DNA of 64,000 nucleotides, from the NCBI RefSeq assembly GCF_016906535.1, contig NC_057373.1, positions 2,728,001-2,792,000 on the forward strand, in the 5' to 3' direction. Position 1 is the stretch's first letter, and every line of letters starts with the position of its first letter. Below the pieces are notes generated by a model. That model was given only the letters and a program-made list of their open reading frames with translations. It ran no database searches and had not been told where the DNA came from. The position numbers and the translations under genes are program-made. Source of the stretch: Rhizoctonia solani. Its lineage: Eukaryota > Basidiomycota > Agaricomycetes > Cantharellales > Ceratobasidiaceae. Shown here one piece after another: positions 24,028-35,780 of the stretch.

Positions 24028-26814
24028 TCATGGGGATGACATGATTGCGAAGCTTGGGGCCAAACTCGACCTCGCAGCGCGAGACTGAGATAGGGTCTCC
24101 TAAGCAGAACAAAGTCCAGCATCGTTAGGCGGTTGTTCAAAGGGTCAAATTAAACCATGACTTACATCCCACTGGTCCACATCAATCGCTTCTTGAGTGA
24201 GCTCTGCCTCCTCATCCTTCAAGCGCTTTGCTTCGGCTTCGACCCTAGCTCGGCGCTTGCGCAAACTTTCGATCTTATGGTTTCGTAGACTATCAAGCTG
24301 TAGCTCGAGCTTGGAAATAACATCTTGATGTTCTTCGATAGAGTTCTTGTGATGGACGAGGTCCGCCTTTAGCCGGTTGATCTCCTGAATATTCGCTTCA
24401 TCTTGCCTCTGAAGTTCGCCCGCCCGTTGATTGAGTTTCTTTGTCTCTTCGACTGAGCTATGCAACTTGCTTGAAATAATGTCTTTGGCGTCCTTGAGAA
24501 CTTTGATTTCGGACCTTAATCCGGCAAGAGACGAGTTAAGCCGGATAATTTCTGCCTTACGATCGGAAAGCTGGCTGTTACTGGCTTTGAGGTCGTCTTG
24601 AAGTTTCTCTGTGGCTCGCGTGGCCTCCAAGTTGGCTTTTTCGCAATCGGCGATGCGATGGCTTAATTCAGAACGCTTGATTTCGAACTTGGCTTCGGCT
24701 GCATCCTTTTCCAGCTGTGCAGCGTCGAGAGATGACCGCAAATCTACAACCAGACCTTGCAGGGCTCCTGCCTCGGAAGACATGTGTTCCACCTGAGTGC
24801 GCAGATCGGCCACCAAGGCATCCGAACCTTTTATACGAGACATCAAGGTAACGTTCTCCCTTGCGAGTTCCTCTTTCTGCTCACGAAGGCCAATAACGGT
24901 GGTCTGCATAGCCTCTCGATCGGCTTGGAGACCCCCGATCTGTAAATTGCGCTCAGCAGCAATAGCTTCAGCAGTTGTGGCACGGTCCTCGGCGAATGAA
25001 AGGGTGTCACGTAAAGACTGCACCTCGCTCCGAAGAGTGCGAAGTTGCTCCGCGGCTAACGATTGAGTTTCCTGGAGGTCTTTGTAGGAGGATTCCCGAG
25101 CCGAGACATTTTCGTTCAAGACAGCTATCGTAGCTTCGGCAACTGCCAGACTCTCAGTAAGTCTACGGGCTTCTTCTTGCGATGACAGAAGGGAAGTGTT
25201 GGCTGTTTCGAGCTCCTGATTCGTGCTAATCAATGTGGCGCGTAGTTGTGACTGAATATCCATATGGGCCTTGATATCAACCTCTGCCTTTGAAACAAGA
25301 ATCTTCAGCTCCTGCTGGGAGAGGTTCATTGACGCACACCTGGCCTCCAGATCGACTTTTTCGCGCTCGAGTTGCACAAGGTCTCGGCGAGTCGAATCGT
25401 GGTCTTTGTAGGCTTGTGTTAGCTCGACTCGGACTAGGTCTGCTTCATGTTTCTCCTGGGTCAAATGAGCAACAATCCCCCGTTCATGTTGTACTTGATT
25501 CTTCAGCGTGGCAATTTCTTCTGCCATTCGTGCCTTTTCGAGGGTTAATTCCGATACGGACGCCTCGTGCTGCTTGAGCTAAAGTACCGTCAATTAGAAC
25601 CCCCGCCTAAATAACATTCGACCTACTTTTATTTCCGTTTGAGCTCTTTCCTGCAAGATCTGAGGCTCCTGTTCAAATTGTTCAAATCGAGAGATCATAG
25701 CATCGGGAGGTGATGAGTTTGGAGGTGTAAATTCCCGTTCTGCATCTATCCCATTTGTATAATCGATGTCCTCAGGGGCTTCGTATTCAGGAGACCCATG
25801 TTCGGTAGGTTCTGGGGTTGTTGGCCGGGTGTGGCGACCAAGGAACGAAAGCCCTTTCTTACCAGAAGGGCGAATGGGACTATCTACTACAGATCTCTGT
25901 GATGATAGAGCTTTCCGTGTAGGCGACCCAAAGGTATCGTAGTCGTCATCGTCGTCTAATTGTTGGTCCAAGAGGCTCTGGTTTGATTGCTTCAGCGATT
26001 TGATTTCAGACCGAGCAACAGCAAGCTCAAGTTTCAACTTCTCGATGGTGGCATGTTGGGAAGGTTGAGACGATGATATCACCCCCGCGGACATGCTACT
26101 GCGGCGACGCTTGGTGGGACGATCGTTGCCTAAATACGAATTAAATGAGCAAAATCAACTAATTTGGTTCCAGTTTACCGTACCTTTGAGTGTGTCGGAC
26201 ATCTCCTTGGCTATCCCAATATTAGATCGTCGATGGGATTTGGCATCGTTAAATCTGAATCCTACATTAGAATAAATGCACTACGAATTTTGCTGTTGCT
26301 CACGCTTTAACTGCCTTGGGTGTTAAACTGTACTGAAACGGCGCTCGGCCTTTACGAGGAGCCTCAGTGATCGCACCATTGTCACTCTAAGTGTGCTCGA
26401 ACATGTCATTCATGGCGATATCCCATTGAAACCGCCTTACCAGTTTCTCGACGGCTTTTTTTATTCTAGTTCGGGCTTGAACTCCAAGCGAGAGCCCTTG
26501 CTCTTGAGCTCGACGTTCGGCTAAATATCAAACAATACACCATTAAGTAAGTATTCATGTTAACCGTTACGTTTGTTTGCTAACCATCCTTAACAATAGC
26601 TGATATGTTGAGTGGCTTCTTCTGTCTTTTTAAGCTATTCTCAGCCAAGGTAAGTAGGGCGCCTATAGATGACAGTTAACCATGACGCAGTTCAACGTAG
26701 GGTGAGCTGCTTACTTTGCTCATACGATAGCTTTGATCGTGAGCGAGTCCCGTTCGTGCTTGTCGTAGATACCATTGAGGCGACACTGGGCCTAGCTGAA
26801 CGGTGGCGTGCCAT
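24028..26814 (-). CDS. Coiled-coil protein of unknown function
   Basis: Start at 26814 (MARHRSARPSVASMVSTTS) with the first intron using gtaagc. Exons then read LLTLAENSLKRQKKPLNISA, ERRAQEQGLSLGVQARTRIK, KGRAPFQYSLTPKAVK and KEMSDTLKGNDRPTKRRRSS. A middle Ser/Pro-rich stretch (FGSPTRKALSSQRSVVDSPI) has several SP/TP sites that could be phosphorylated. The last ~470 residues are nearly continuous coiled coil (AEEIATLKNQVQHERGIVAH onward), ending with basic RKRRARVEAEAKRLKDEE. The final exon ends at 24028. SMC/spindle-pole-like composition, but no head domain or named family. CACGTG sits at 27007-27012, about 195 bp upstream. Confidence 0.75.
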
Positions 26815-27166
26815 CGCGCCAATAATAGAAGTAAATCAAAAAAAAAATTAAGAGGCAGAAAACGGTTTCACTCGAGTGTAGATAAGCGTGAACGCCGTGG
26901 TCGTAAGAATTAGGGGGATCCAAGAAACAACGAATAAGGATGGGTGGATCTGCCGCGTGGAGTCCACAAGGCAAGTGTGCCCCTATTGTAGAGTGATGTA
27001 AGTAGCCACGTGATCGTGCTTGCCTGTTTCAACCCTCACTCAAACCATGCCAACGTTGCCAGGGTAAGTCTCTGAAGCTGGTGTGATTACAACATACATA
27101 TATAATATTACAAGTCTAAATGATACAAATACCAAACAGGAAATACAAGCATGAAATGTCGTTAAA
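26815..27166. other. Intergenic spacer
   Basis: 352 bp between the coiled-coil gene start and the 3' end of the first CVIM gene. Contains CACGTG at 27007-27012 and an A-run at 26838-26849. No gene. Confidence 0.5.
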
Positions 27167-27811
27167 TCACATGATAACACAATCTGTTCCTCTCATCTTC
27201 TTCGATGACCTCTTGCCGTTTGGGGCAGTTATCACAAAATCCATCGCCCTAGTTCCTGCGGACTTGTGCACATCCTTTCTTCTCGGAATCCATTTTTCAC
27301 GGGACCTCGATAAAAAATACTTGGTCTGGCCTCCGGCAACTGCAGTATCCCCACCCGGCACCACGCATACTGTTCGACGGATTCGTGCTGCACACTTGGT
27401 GCTGTTGTCATCATCAAATAACTGTTCTGACTCTGTCTCAGAGCTCGTCACCCTTCTTGGATAATCGGGGCGTGAATAAGAACGTATCCTGCCCATGTGG
27501 TCTGGCAGAGGAGCTTGATTTCTTGAGGAACTTGAATTCGTTCTATGCGATGAAAGCGAAAGAGGCGTCTGGCCGGCCTCAAAAGTGGCATGTACAGAAT
27601 TTCTCAACGATCGGACGTCCAGAGCTCGATTTATATCGGCAAAGGCTGCTGCCGTCGAGACTCGGTATGGTGAAGGATAAAGACCAGCCGTTGGTAGGAA
27701 AGGTGGAACATGATGATCTGATGAGCACAATGATAATTTGTCTCCGTCGAATGAATTGGAATGCAAGTCGCCTGAGTAAGGGTATTCGGTAGCGGCGACA
27801 GGAGGACTCAT
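27167..27811 (-). CDS. CaaX-box (CVIM) protein, copy 1
   Basis: Single-exon 214 aa. Starts MSPPVAATEYPYSGDLHSNS and ends KRSSKKMRGTDCVIM. The last four residues form a CaaX box with Met, predicted to be farnesylated, and the Lys/Arg cluster before it would reinforce membrane binding. The rest is Ser/Arg/Pro-rich and mostly disordered. It shares FADINRALDVRSLRNS with the next gene (FAEVNRALESRNARQS). No GTPase motifs and no known family. Too long for usual basidiomycete pheromone precursors. Confidence 0.7.
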   Translation of the reverse strand: MSPPVAATEYPYSGDLHSNSFDGDKLSLCSSDHHVPPFLPTAGLYPSPYRVSTAAAFADINRALDVRSLRNSVHATFEAGQTPLSLSSHRTNSSSSRNQAPLPDHMGRIRSYSRPDYPRRVTSSETESEQLFDDDNSTKCAARIRRTVCVVPGGDTAVAGGQTKYFLSRSREKWIPRRKDVHKSAGTRAMDFVITAPNGKRSSKKMRGTDCVIM

Positions 27812-28537
27812 GGTAAGTATAGAGGGGTGGTTCTGTAATTAGTTCCTGATCCATCCATTTTATGTCGCCAAATCTTGAAAGCATTACGGCATCAATTCCA
27901 TATTGAATGATAGACCAGCGCTAGCTAAGACTCCAAGAAAAATAGCTCGGCCAAGACGGTGCCCCCCGAACCTGATTGTGTCTGTGCGATGTACCTTTGT
28001 AAGTTGTCCAGGAGCTCTTTATCGACGTATTTAACTGATGTCTCGATCTTTCGTATATAATCAATGAGCTGTCGGGACGTACGCTGGCGATATTAAGCAG
28101 CAAAACGAGAGCAGAATCCTCCACGAATACTGTAGTTTCTAATCTCGTGGTCACGTGTCAGTTCACATGATCCTAAATCAGGGTGGATCAACAAGGGGCA
28201 ACATGAAATAAGGAGTGCACTGTAAGGATAAGCACAGCCCACTGACACGGCCAAGAGGTAGATCCAAGGGGATTGGGCGCCTTCAGGTACGCACAGGAGT
28301 ACCCGTCATCGGTTACCATAGTGCGACGAACAAAGCGCAATGGCCGAATACACGTAACTGGGACGTGAATTACTTTGAGGTCGGCAAGCGTTGAGACTCA
28401 GCGTGCTTTCATTCCAAGGAAGCATTCAAATAACAACTATTTTTAGTTCGAAGCCTGAATTGAATAAGTCAAGATAAACTACGATATCAAGTGGATATAA
28501 ATAGCGACCATGAGCCGGAAGAAACAAATGCATATAG
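27812..28537. other. Spacer between the two CVIM genes
   Basis: 726 bp. Contains the presumed promoter of copy 1 and CACGTG at 28152-28157 (ggtcacgtgtc). No gene supported; the minus frame at 27921-28154 has no conserved look. Confidence 0.45.
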
Positions 28538-29170
28538 CTACATGATAACACAGCTAGACCGATCCTTCAACGACGTGCTCCGGTACCCCATCTCCTGAAA
28601 TGACCTCTCTCGTTTAGGAATTGAGCCCACGGTTGCCCACTGCGGGCTGGAGGGTGTTATCAATTTTAAAATCGGTCGATTGGGTCGGGTGTGTCCTCCG
28701 CTGGTGTGACTCCCCTCGTACCCCTCGTATCGACCAACTTCGTGAATAGGCTTTGAGGGCAAGGCAGATCTATCAGGATATAAGGCCGCGAGTGAAGATG
28801 CTATTGAAAATCTTGGGTTGATGGTACCATAATCCTGGGATGTATGCGCGTGAATAGATGGTGGGTAGCACTGCGATATATCTTCTGGAAGTTGGTCTTT
28901 TTTTAGCAATCTAGGTTGGTATGTCATTATTTCCGGATTTGGAACCCTAGGTTCTCGGGGACCCTTGGGTATCCGTCTTGGTAATGATTGGCGCGCATTC
29001 CGGGATTCAAGAGCCCTGTTGACCTCTGCAAATGCCTCTAGTATATTTGCGTTATCGTTCACATAGGATGGATGTGAGGGCGGGCCTCGAGTGGGAGCAT
29101 ATGTACTAGAGGCTGCAAAATAGCCGGATGAAATAGTCATAGGATGATAAGTGCGAGTGTCAGAAGCCAT
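28538..29170 (-). CDS. CaaX-box (CVIM) protein, copy 2
   Basis: Single-exon 210 aa, same strand and about the same length as copy 1. Starts MASDTRTYHPMTISSGYFAA, ends STSLKDRSSCVIM. The conserved patch AFAEVNRALESRNARQS lies at about residue 46-62, as FADINRALDVRSLRNS does near residue 58-73 in copy 1. Otherwise Pro/Ser/Arg/Tyr rich, predicted disordered. Predicted farnesylation at the CVIM cysteine. Probably an old tandem duplicate of copy 1. No known family. Confidence 0.7.
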   Translation of the reverse strand: MASDTRTYHPMTISSGYFAASSTYAPTRGPPSHPSYVNDNANILEAFAEVNRALESRNARQSLPRRIPKGPREPRVPNPEIMTYQPRLLKKDQLPEDISQCYPPSIHAHTSQDYGTINPRFSIASSLAALYPDRSALPSKPIHEVGRYEGYEGSHTSGGHTRPNRPILKLITPSSPQWATVGSIPKRERSFQEMGYRSTSLKDRSSCVIM

Positions 29171-30387
29171 TGGTGAGAGTAGGAAATGCTGTAGGGGGGT
29201 GGATGATGAGCTTTTCTCTCAATCACCTTGGGGCTGAAATACGTCCGAGTCGGCAATGCAGCCTTGAACGCATATGCAAGTTTCCTAGACCAACGGCGAT
29301 GTGATCTTCCTCTTGACGTATATACATTATCATTAAGTATTTAACGCAATGCCACCAAGCTTGACAGGGGGATTGAGTAATGGGCAGTGACCATTAGAAT
29401 AATTTCAAGCATACCGTACAGCCACTGCATGCGCTAATGTAATCATCTCAGCAACGCAACTCGAATGACGGTCAAGGCTCATATCTGGTACGGTGGGGGA
29501 TTACCTGTGCTTGAATAGGCAACTCGAACAACGATGTAGTGATCGCCGATGTCCCCGTTCAGCTATAATTCTCAATCGAGAGTGTATCTCGAGCGTGAAA
29601 GTCCTCGACGGCGCCAAGTTACCGACAAATCAGAGCCGATTGTACCGCATTGAATGGACCCCGTGGTAGTGCTTTCCCGGTTTGCATCACAAATCGGCCT
29701 ATCCGGGCATCATTTTCTCAACGAGCAACACCAAAATCAATTGAGCTTTCAGAGCGGAGAGGGTGGATTTAACTACCCAGACTTGAGCTACCCCAGTTGT
29801 TACACACGATCGTTCATCAGCGATTACTTAGCCACCCCACCGATTGCGATAAACTTGTTGGTGCTCGACTACAGACAGGAGTTACACTTCTCACGAGAAA
29901 CTTGACTTGTGATCGAGCTAGGACCTCAAGAACACCATTTCATTATGCCTCAGGATGACAACCCTAATATGGTACCTGTGTGAATATTTTGTCGGCGGCC
30001 TACCCCGGCCCGACCTCCCCGCGCGTATATGCTATACCTCTTGACTACATTATACCCTAGGTGATGAACATGCGCGATTTCGGCGAATTGACCTAAAGCA
30101 GCATGAAAATCCGGTAACCGGTAATTAATTTATATTCTGAAACGAGGATAAGATACATCCATGTTGCTGAAAATGATTGGAAAAAGCACACAGAGTGATC
30201 ATCAGAATGTAATAATGTGAAAAGTCGATGTGTATATGCTTACTTGTCTATGATACGTCAGCGTAAGATAATTGTAAAACGTATAGTTCGCTTAGAGCAG
30301 GCTAGGCACGAACCAGGCTACTGTTCGCCTATCTCTACTTACGCTTCTAGGAGTTAGCCACTACAATCATCCATATCGACTCAGATA

Positions 30388-31178
30388 CAGTGGGTACGTT
30401 TCCGTAAGGGATTTAGAACGGTCGAGCCTTTCTAAAGTGCTCATTTAGAGGTGAGGCCCAGCCCGGATGCAGTGTGCACCGTGGAACTCGATGTGAAATG
30501 CGTCGGATACAGATCTAGACGCTGAAGAAGGGGTGTTCTAAATATCTGGACCACCTATTTAGCAGGGGGGGTCGACCCCCCCCTGCTATTTTTTAAGGAT
30601 GTATTTAGCTATGAAATGACACTTGATCGCGCTGATAAGATAACATCCCGCCGATCTCTTACCTTATCGGGACGTTGCTGACTTAAGGTGATTGCATATA
30701 TTCGTCAAATAATCATTATTTCTCATCTAAGACACGGGATAGGGGCCGTTGTCAACAAATAGCGAGCGCCCCTATCGCAGCTGTCTCCAACCGACTATCA
30801 CGTATGCTTAGCTGCAATGTCTAGCACAAATCGTTTGTCTATCTCCAACGTAACTCGCGGCCGGAAAGGCAAAGATTGTGCCTCCACTCCATCTAAGCCG
30901 CCCTTGACTTCCGCACCAAGCAAGGTGGATGTACTACATATATATATAACTTCAATGGCCCAAGAGGTGTTTGTATTAGGTCTCACGCATAGAATCAATA
31001 TTTCAATTATGATTTTAGAAGTAAAGTCTATTTTACATGGACGTTCCTTACGGAAAGGCGATACATGAGGTCCAAGCACTAGCACAGCCTCCGCCGTGCG
31101 GGCCAAGTCCGTCCCGTCCCGACGGACCGATTTAGGACGACGAATTTAGAAGAAATCCTTACGGAAACGTACCCAGTG
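30388..31178. mobile_element. Candidate non-autonomous DNA transposon (TIR pair)
   Basis: cagtgggtacgtttccgtaagg (30388-30409) is repeated inverted at 31157-31178, where the complement reads cactgggtacgtttccgtaa and then gg: one mismatch over 22 bp, and both are followed by ATTT after one or no extra G. The ends lie 791 bp apart and no transposase is encoded between. A further copy of the inner part, ttccttacggaaa, occurs at 31044-31056. No convincing target-site duplication was found at the edges, so the exact borders are uncertain. Confidence 0.5.
30560..30588. repeat. Near-perfect palindrome tagcaG7-TCGA-C8-tgcta
   Basis: Inverted repeat of about 14 bp per arm centred on GTCGAC, one extra C on the right arm. 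It lies inside the candidate mobile element. Confidence 0.7.
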
Positions 31179-31335
31179 CCAAAAATCACTGGCCTCGTGC
31201 ATCTTCAACGTAGACTTTGGCCTTCAACAAGAGCCAATAGCAGCCTAGTAGGCTAAACCTAAACCAAGAATCAGCAGATTGGCAAGGGACAGGCTCAGGT
31301 GCCCTAGGCTCGGCATGCATACGAAAAATTTCGGT

Positions 31336-31351
31336 CTGCGGGCCCCCGCAG
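31336..31351. repeat. GC palindrome CTGCGGG-cc-CCCGCAG
   Basis: Perfect 7-bp arms with a 2-bp centre, directly preceded by cgaaaaatttcg (5-bp arms). Possibly the end of another decayed element. Confidence 0.5.
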
Positions 31352-33851
31352 GGATCAGTGACATCAATGAACCTCAGAACCTGGTAGGCTAAAAAATAGA
31401 ATACCGGGCTGGTATGATCTAGACTTGATATGTTTGGTTGTATGCGTTAGGTACACATTCGCAAAGGTTCTACCCTTGGAAACGTGATTTCGTCTGTAAT
31501 ATAAATTAAATAATTTTACTTGAGAGCCAAGTGACGACAGGGAACGCGAACAATGCACGAAGTGTGTGTGTGGCGCGATCAATGTTCAGTCTACTTCGTG
31601 CGGATTGCAACGTCGAGACCTCGAAGTCCTACTAGACCTCCTTCGCACCCCATACCCCGCGCTCGCGCGCGCAAAAATTACTAAAAGAAATCATCACATC
31701 TACTCCCGGACCGTTCACTTTCCGCTTGTCGATCTGACACTGTCGTCTACACTAGCCAGAACTCCAGACTCTGCGATCCGGGACCTAAAATATCAGGCTG
31801 TTCTAGCGGTTCTGGGGCAGGTTAGACTTGCTGACATCAGCGGGACATTCCTCTTTAGGGATTGATGTCCGTTTGGGTGGCTCAACCGGTGGGCGCGGGG
31901 CCGCGCCATTCGGGTGCTTCGCTGGCGTTGTTTCACTTGTTGCCCAAAATGTCGTGATGGTTTTGGAAGTTATTGCGACTCGTTCTAGGGTAAATTACAC
32001 CATCTCCGCTGTGATTTTGCCGCTCGGCGGCGCCGACCTTTAGCATCGGTCGAAAGCGGTAATGCCGAACAAGTGCAACCGATGTTGGCAAACGGATTGT
32101 GGTCGCTGAAGCAAATACCTGCCTCGTCGGATGCCATGACAGTTGTTATACCAATTAAGCGACCATACTTGTCGCTGCGACTCGCCAAACGTCCAAATAT
32201 CATAATAATATTGATGTATCCGACTAAGATTTTACCTTTCATATTGGTTGTAGATGGTTAGGCTGCGCCATCCCGTGGTTGGCCTACATAGGCCTGGAAC
32301 CGAGCCAGGTGGAGCATCGGGCTGATCTGAATGTAAATTGGGTGAATATTTTATTGTGTGGGTTGGCTTAGAAAGGGCATGAAAGCATGCGGAAGTGGGT
32401 CAACGGACGAATGGCCTAAACTTAGTCTAAAATCCGACGACATGATGCAGAACGCCTCTGTTATCGTTCTCCCTGTATGGATCAGCAAGCCAATCCTCTC
32501 GGATATTGATGCTCATTGTCGCCATTCTGGTACCGGACCGGAGGTCTACGTGAACAACAAGAACGCCGCAGTCGGCAGCGACGAACTACGATCTGAGACC
32601 GCTCGTTAAAATCGTGCAAATTAGACGTGTTAGAAGCCCGTATGGATTTTCTGACACACAGCAACAACCTTTTGAACCTTCAAACTCTTGGGACTGCAAA
32701 CCGTGGTAACGATGAAAAACTTAAAGACTAAGATCCTTTCTGTTGGTATGTACCTTCCTTTTTTGGAAAGAGAGCCGCCCTCAACCTTTGACAGCTGAGC
32801 AAACTAAATCTCACATTTTCCTTTTCGTTGCCAGGACGTGTGAGTCGGCCGAGGGCAGTGACGCTACGCGAGTAGGCTAATACAACCCATGTTGGTAGGG
32901 CTTAAGCTGTTTCGGGAGCAGGGTATTCATAAGAGCCAGGGTCGCTTTTTTGGCATGGCTTTTTATTGGTGTCGGCGTGATTTCGGAAATCATTGGGTTT
33001 AAAGAGAACGAAGTAATGCCGCTGCGACCCAGCATACTTCGCCTGACAAACGTGGTCGAGGAATGGAGGGTTATGGGCCGGATCATGGATGCAAGTGACT
33101 GAAGGGCAAATGGATGAATGCGGCAAAAGAGGCGCGCATGTGCTATGGAACACTTAGCACGCTTATAGACGGGCGACAACGGACTCGAAGACGGCACATG
33201 TCTTGCCTCAAAAAGCGGTTATCCAGATGGAGGGAAGTCAAGGGCAGCATATCATCAGCTTTGATGCGGCCCGGAAATTCCGGATCAGATCATGATTGGC
33301 CCAGAGAAAAAGCATATAGGATGGGAAGAGGCTAAAGGACCTGAGATTTGGATGAACACCACCTCGGTCCCAACTACCCCGATATTCCCCTGCTCTCACA
33401 GCGTACTGCTGACTCCTGGGCGTTGGCGAACCGGACGCGACGATTACATTTAAATTGTAATTCACACTGTCGCGGCGACCTTGAACAGAAAAGCGGTAAG
33501 CCTCGTGTCCCTGGTCTAGAATGCTTCCGCCATGACGTTTCTTCTGTTTCTCTCTCTACTATTCGATCGTACAAATATCACCCTTCCTACCTGATGCATA
33601 CGTTGAATCCCCTCCTCTTTCGTTGTCATTTGCGTGTGCTCGTCGCTGACGCCGTCGCCTAGCTGCCAAAAGCCTGTGAGCGACCAACCACGGCAACTGG
33701 GCTACCGAGACATATCCTGTCTCGATTTGGCGATTTGAAACATCATGTGAGTATCCGTTGGTTAACCACCGGGTCACATGCACCAGAGACAAAGTTGCTG
33801 ACTTTCATGTAAAAGCAGTTCGTCCGCCACCAGCTCCAGCAGCCTTCAGCC

Positions 33852-35318
33852 ATGGACGCCCTTGACCTCGATACGTCTTACTGCATTGTATGCAATCAGT
33901 TCATATGGCCAGAGCGATACCAGGTAGCAGTTGAGGGATCGGCACCGGCACCGGCACCTGCGCCTGTCTCCCCAACTGATACATCCACTCTCCGTGCTAC
34001 CAAGAAACCTGTAGGGCGTACGACTCGCACGAACCCACAGAGGAAGCAGACACAGCCCCCCTTGCGCCGTAATGCATCGACTCGCAGGGCGCCCACTCTT
34101 CCCCCCCTTGAGGCCGCAATCGAAACTTCTGCGACAAAAGTCCGAACAGTTATTAGTCAAGGCCCCGCTCCTATTTACTGCTCTGACGCCTGTCGATCCC
34201 ATGATGTCGAGTCTGGGAACCGTGCAGAGACGTCCCTGAAAACTCTGTTTGACCCTTCCTACTCCCCTTGCAAACCTTCCCCTATTTCACCTCTCATTTC
34301 GGGCTCCGAGAGCGACATGGACACCGACCATAGCAATGCCGGTTACTTCGCACGCTTAATGCCTCGCCGACCCTGGCTCGATCGTCGTATGAGCGGTGCA
34401 TCGACTGTCAGCATGAGCTCCAGCTCGAGCGCATCCAGCGGTAAGGATTATCTCTATGAGAACCGCCGACGGGCCCGCGCATACCTCGCCGAATCAGCCG
34501 CTCGCCTGAACCGCTCCGATTCCCCATGTCAATCTGCTCTTCCTCGGGACCAGCCGGAAGCAGCTGTTGTACTCCCACCGGTTCCCGAGCGCCCAGCCGC
34601 AGTTCCGTTCACTCATCGTCGCTTCAAAGAGAGCTCTCATCACGCAATGGCTCTTCCCTTGCCCGTTGCCCCCGATGCTTCCGAGCTATATGCGTTCTAC
34701 CCTCTTTCTGTTCGAACTCGATCGGAGGCTTCGGTCAGACGCGACCCCAGTCCGCCTGCGCTCTCATCGTCGTTGCCTGAAAGCGGAACCGAGCGTACAC
34801 CAACCCCCAGCGTCTATGATGCGCCCCTGTGTGGCTCGTTGACCGCAGAAAAGACCAAGGGTCTCCTGGTCCGATCTGTTCTTATCCGCTCAGAATCAAC
34901 TTCCACCATGGAGCAACTCGGTAGTAACTGGGATGAGGATAACATTCTTGACTCATTACGAGGTGTTCAGTTGGACTCTAGGAACAAGACAGATAGGGAA
35001 AGCCGTAGGTCTCGGAAACCTTTGTCCAAACCCAAGGCGCCAAAGAGCTTTTCCAACATTGAGAAGCGGCGCATACACGGAACCTCCACCCCCGAGGAGG
35101 TCGGCCCGACTTATCCCGTCCTACAACTTCCCAGGCCCAAGAAGACTGTTGTCAAGACCATCGTTGCCCGTGAAGTCCTCGAAGATGGTACTGAGCGGTT
35201 AGTTGAGCGCAAAGTAACAGAGGAAGTTGAGGAGGAACCCAAAAAGTGAGTGGCGTGGTTACCACGGCACTCCTCATACTTACAATTCACTTTTAGGTTA
35301 TTCACTTTTTTGATTTAA
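33852..35318 (+). CDS. Ecl1-like zinc-binding lifespan factor, copy 1
   Basis: 471 aa from two exons (33852-35245, 35297-35318). N-terminus MDALDLDTSYCIVCNQFIWP carries CxxC; a second pair lies in APIYCSDACRSHD near residue 115. This split Cys4 site followed by an acidic/charged segment resembles the Ecl1/life-span regulatory factor family, whose yeast members prolong stationary-phase survival and respond to zinc or sulfur limitation. The remaining ~350 residues are Ser/Pro/Arg-rich and disordered, with conserved patches shared with the paralogue at 42980-44355 (PFTHRR, LLAESA/YLAESAARL, KGLLVRSVLIR). The tiny last exon encodes KLFTFLI. Confidence 0.75.
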
Positions 35319-35780
35319 AGTGACCAACGCAATTAATTGCAATTAATTTGCTGGCGCGTTTCAAGCCCAGCTTACCGTGAATTTATTCTTTCTTATTGGT
35401 TTTGCACTCGGGGCTCTCTTTCGTTCTACTTTTGATTCTGGTTTTCTACTATGCACTCCTTTTTTCCCTCTATCGCTATGCTATCTGGCTATCCGCTCTC
35501 TCGTTCGCAGTTTTCAGTCTTGTGCTATTACACTGTACTCCTAGCTTCGTCTTCGCATTCTAGCACTTTGTATAGTTTCTATATGCGTCTCCCACATCGT
35601 TTCATTGCGTTGCGTTAATCTTGACTATGTCCATTTTCCATCCATTACAATTGTCTGATCAAGTGTGAATCAACTAAGTTCAAGTCAAAATTGAGCCTGT
35701 GACCGTGCACCAACATATTACATAACGCATATGGTGATTACGTGAGCCAAATTTCTGGAACTGTCCCAATTCCGACCATC
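35319..35780. other. Intergenic region, Ecl1-like 3' end to NOC4
   Basis: 462 bp, T/C-rich (ttctttcttattgg, tcgctatgctatctgg), probably the 3' UTR of the Ecl1-like gene followed by the NOC4 promoter. No gene. Confidence 0.5.

Larger units (their letters stand above)
29171..33851. other. 4.7-kb gene desert with repeat-like structures
   Basis: No supported gene. Holds inverted TIR-like repeats (30388-31178), a G7/C8 palindrome (30560-30588) and a CTGCGGG/CCCGCAG palindrome (31336-31351). Some minus-strand frames (31985-32242 with ITTVMASDEAGICFSDHNPF) look like decayed coding sequence. The last 300 bp before 33852 are CT-rich and probably the Ecl1-like 5' region. Confidence 0.5.

Noticed and set aside
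27167..29170. CVIM genes as mating pheromone precursors
   Set aside because: CaaX fits, but both proteins exceed 200 aa, whereas known precursors are usually below about 100 aa, and no STE3-type receptor is in the window.
31985..32242. Minus-strand frame with ITTVMASDEAGICFSDHNP
   Set aside because: No start context, no splice partners and the plus strand is open too; at most a decayed exon.
33846..34202. Minus-strand frame opposite Ecl1-like copy 1
   Set aside because: Shadow frame; the paralogue comparison and conserved final intron fix the + strand.
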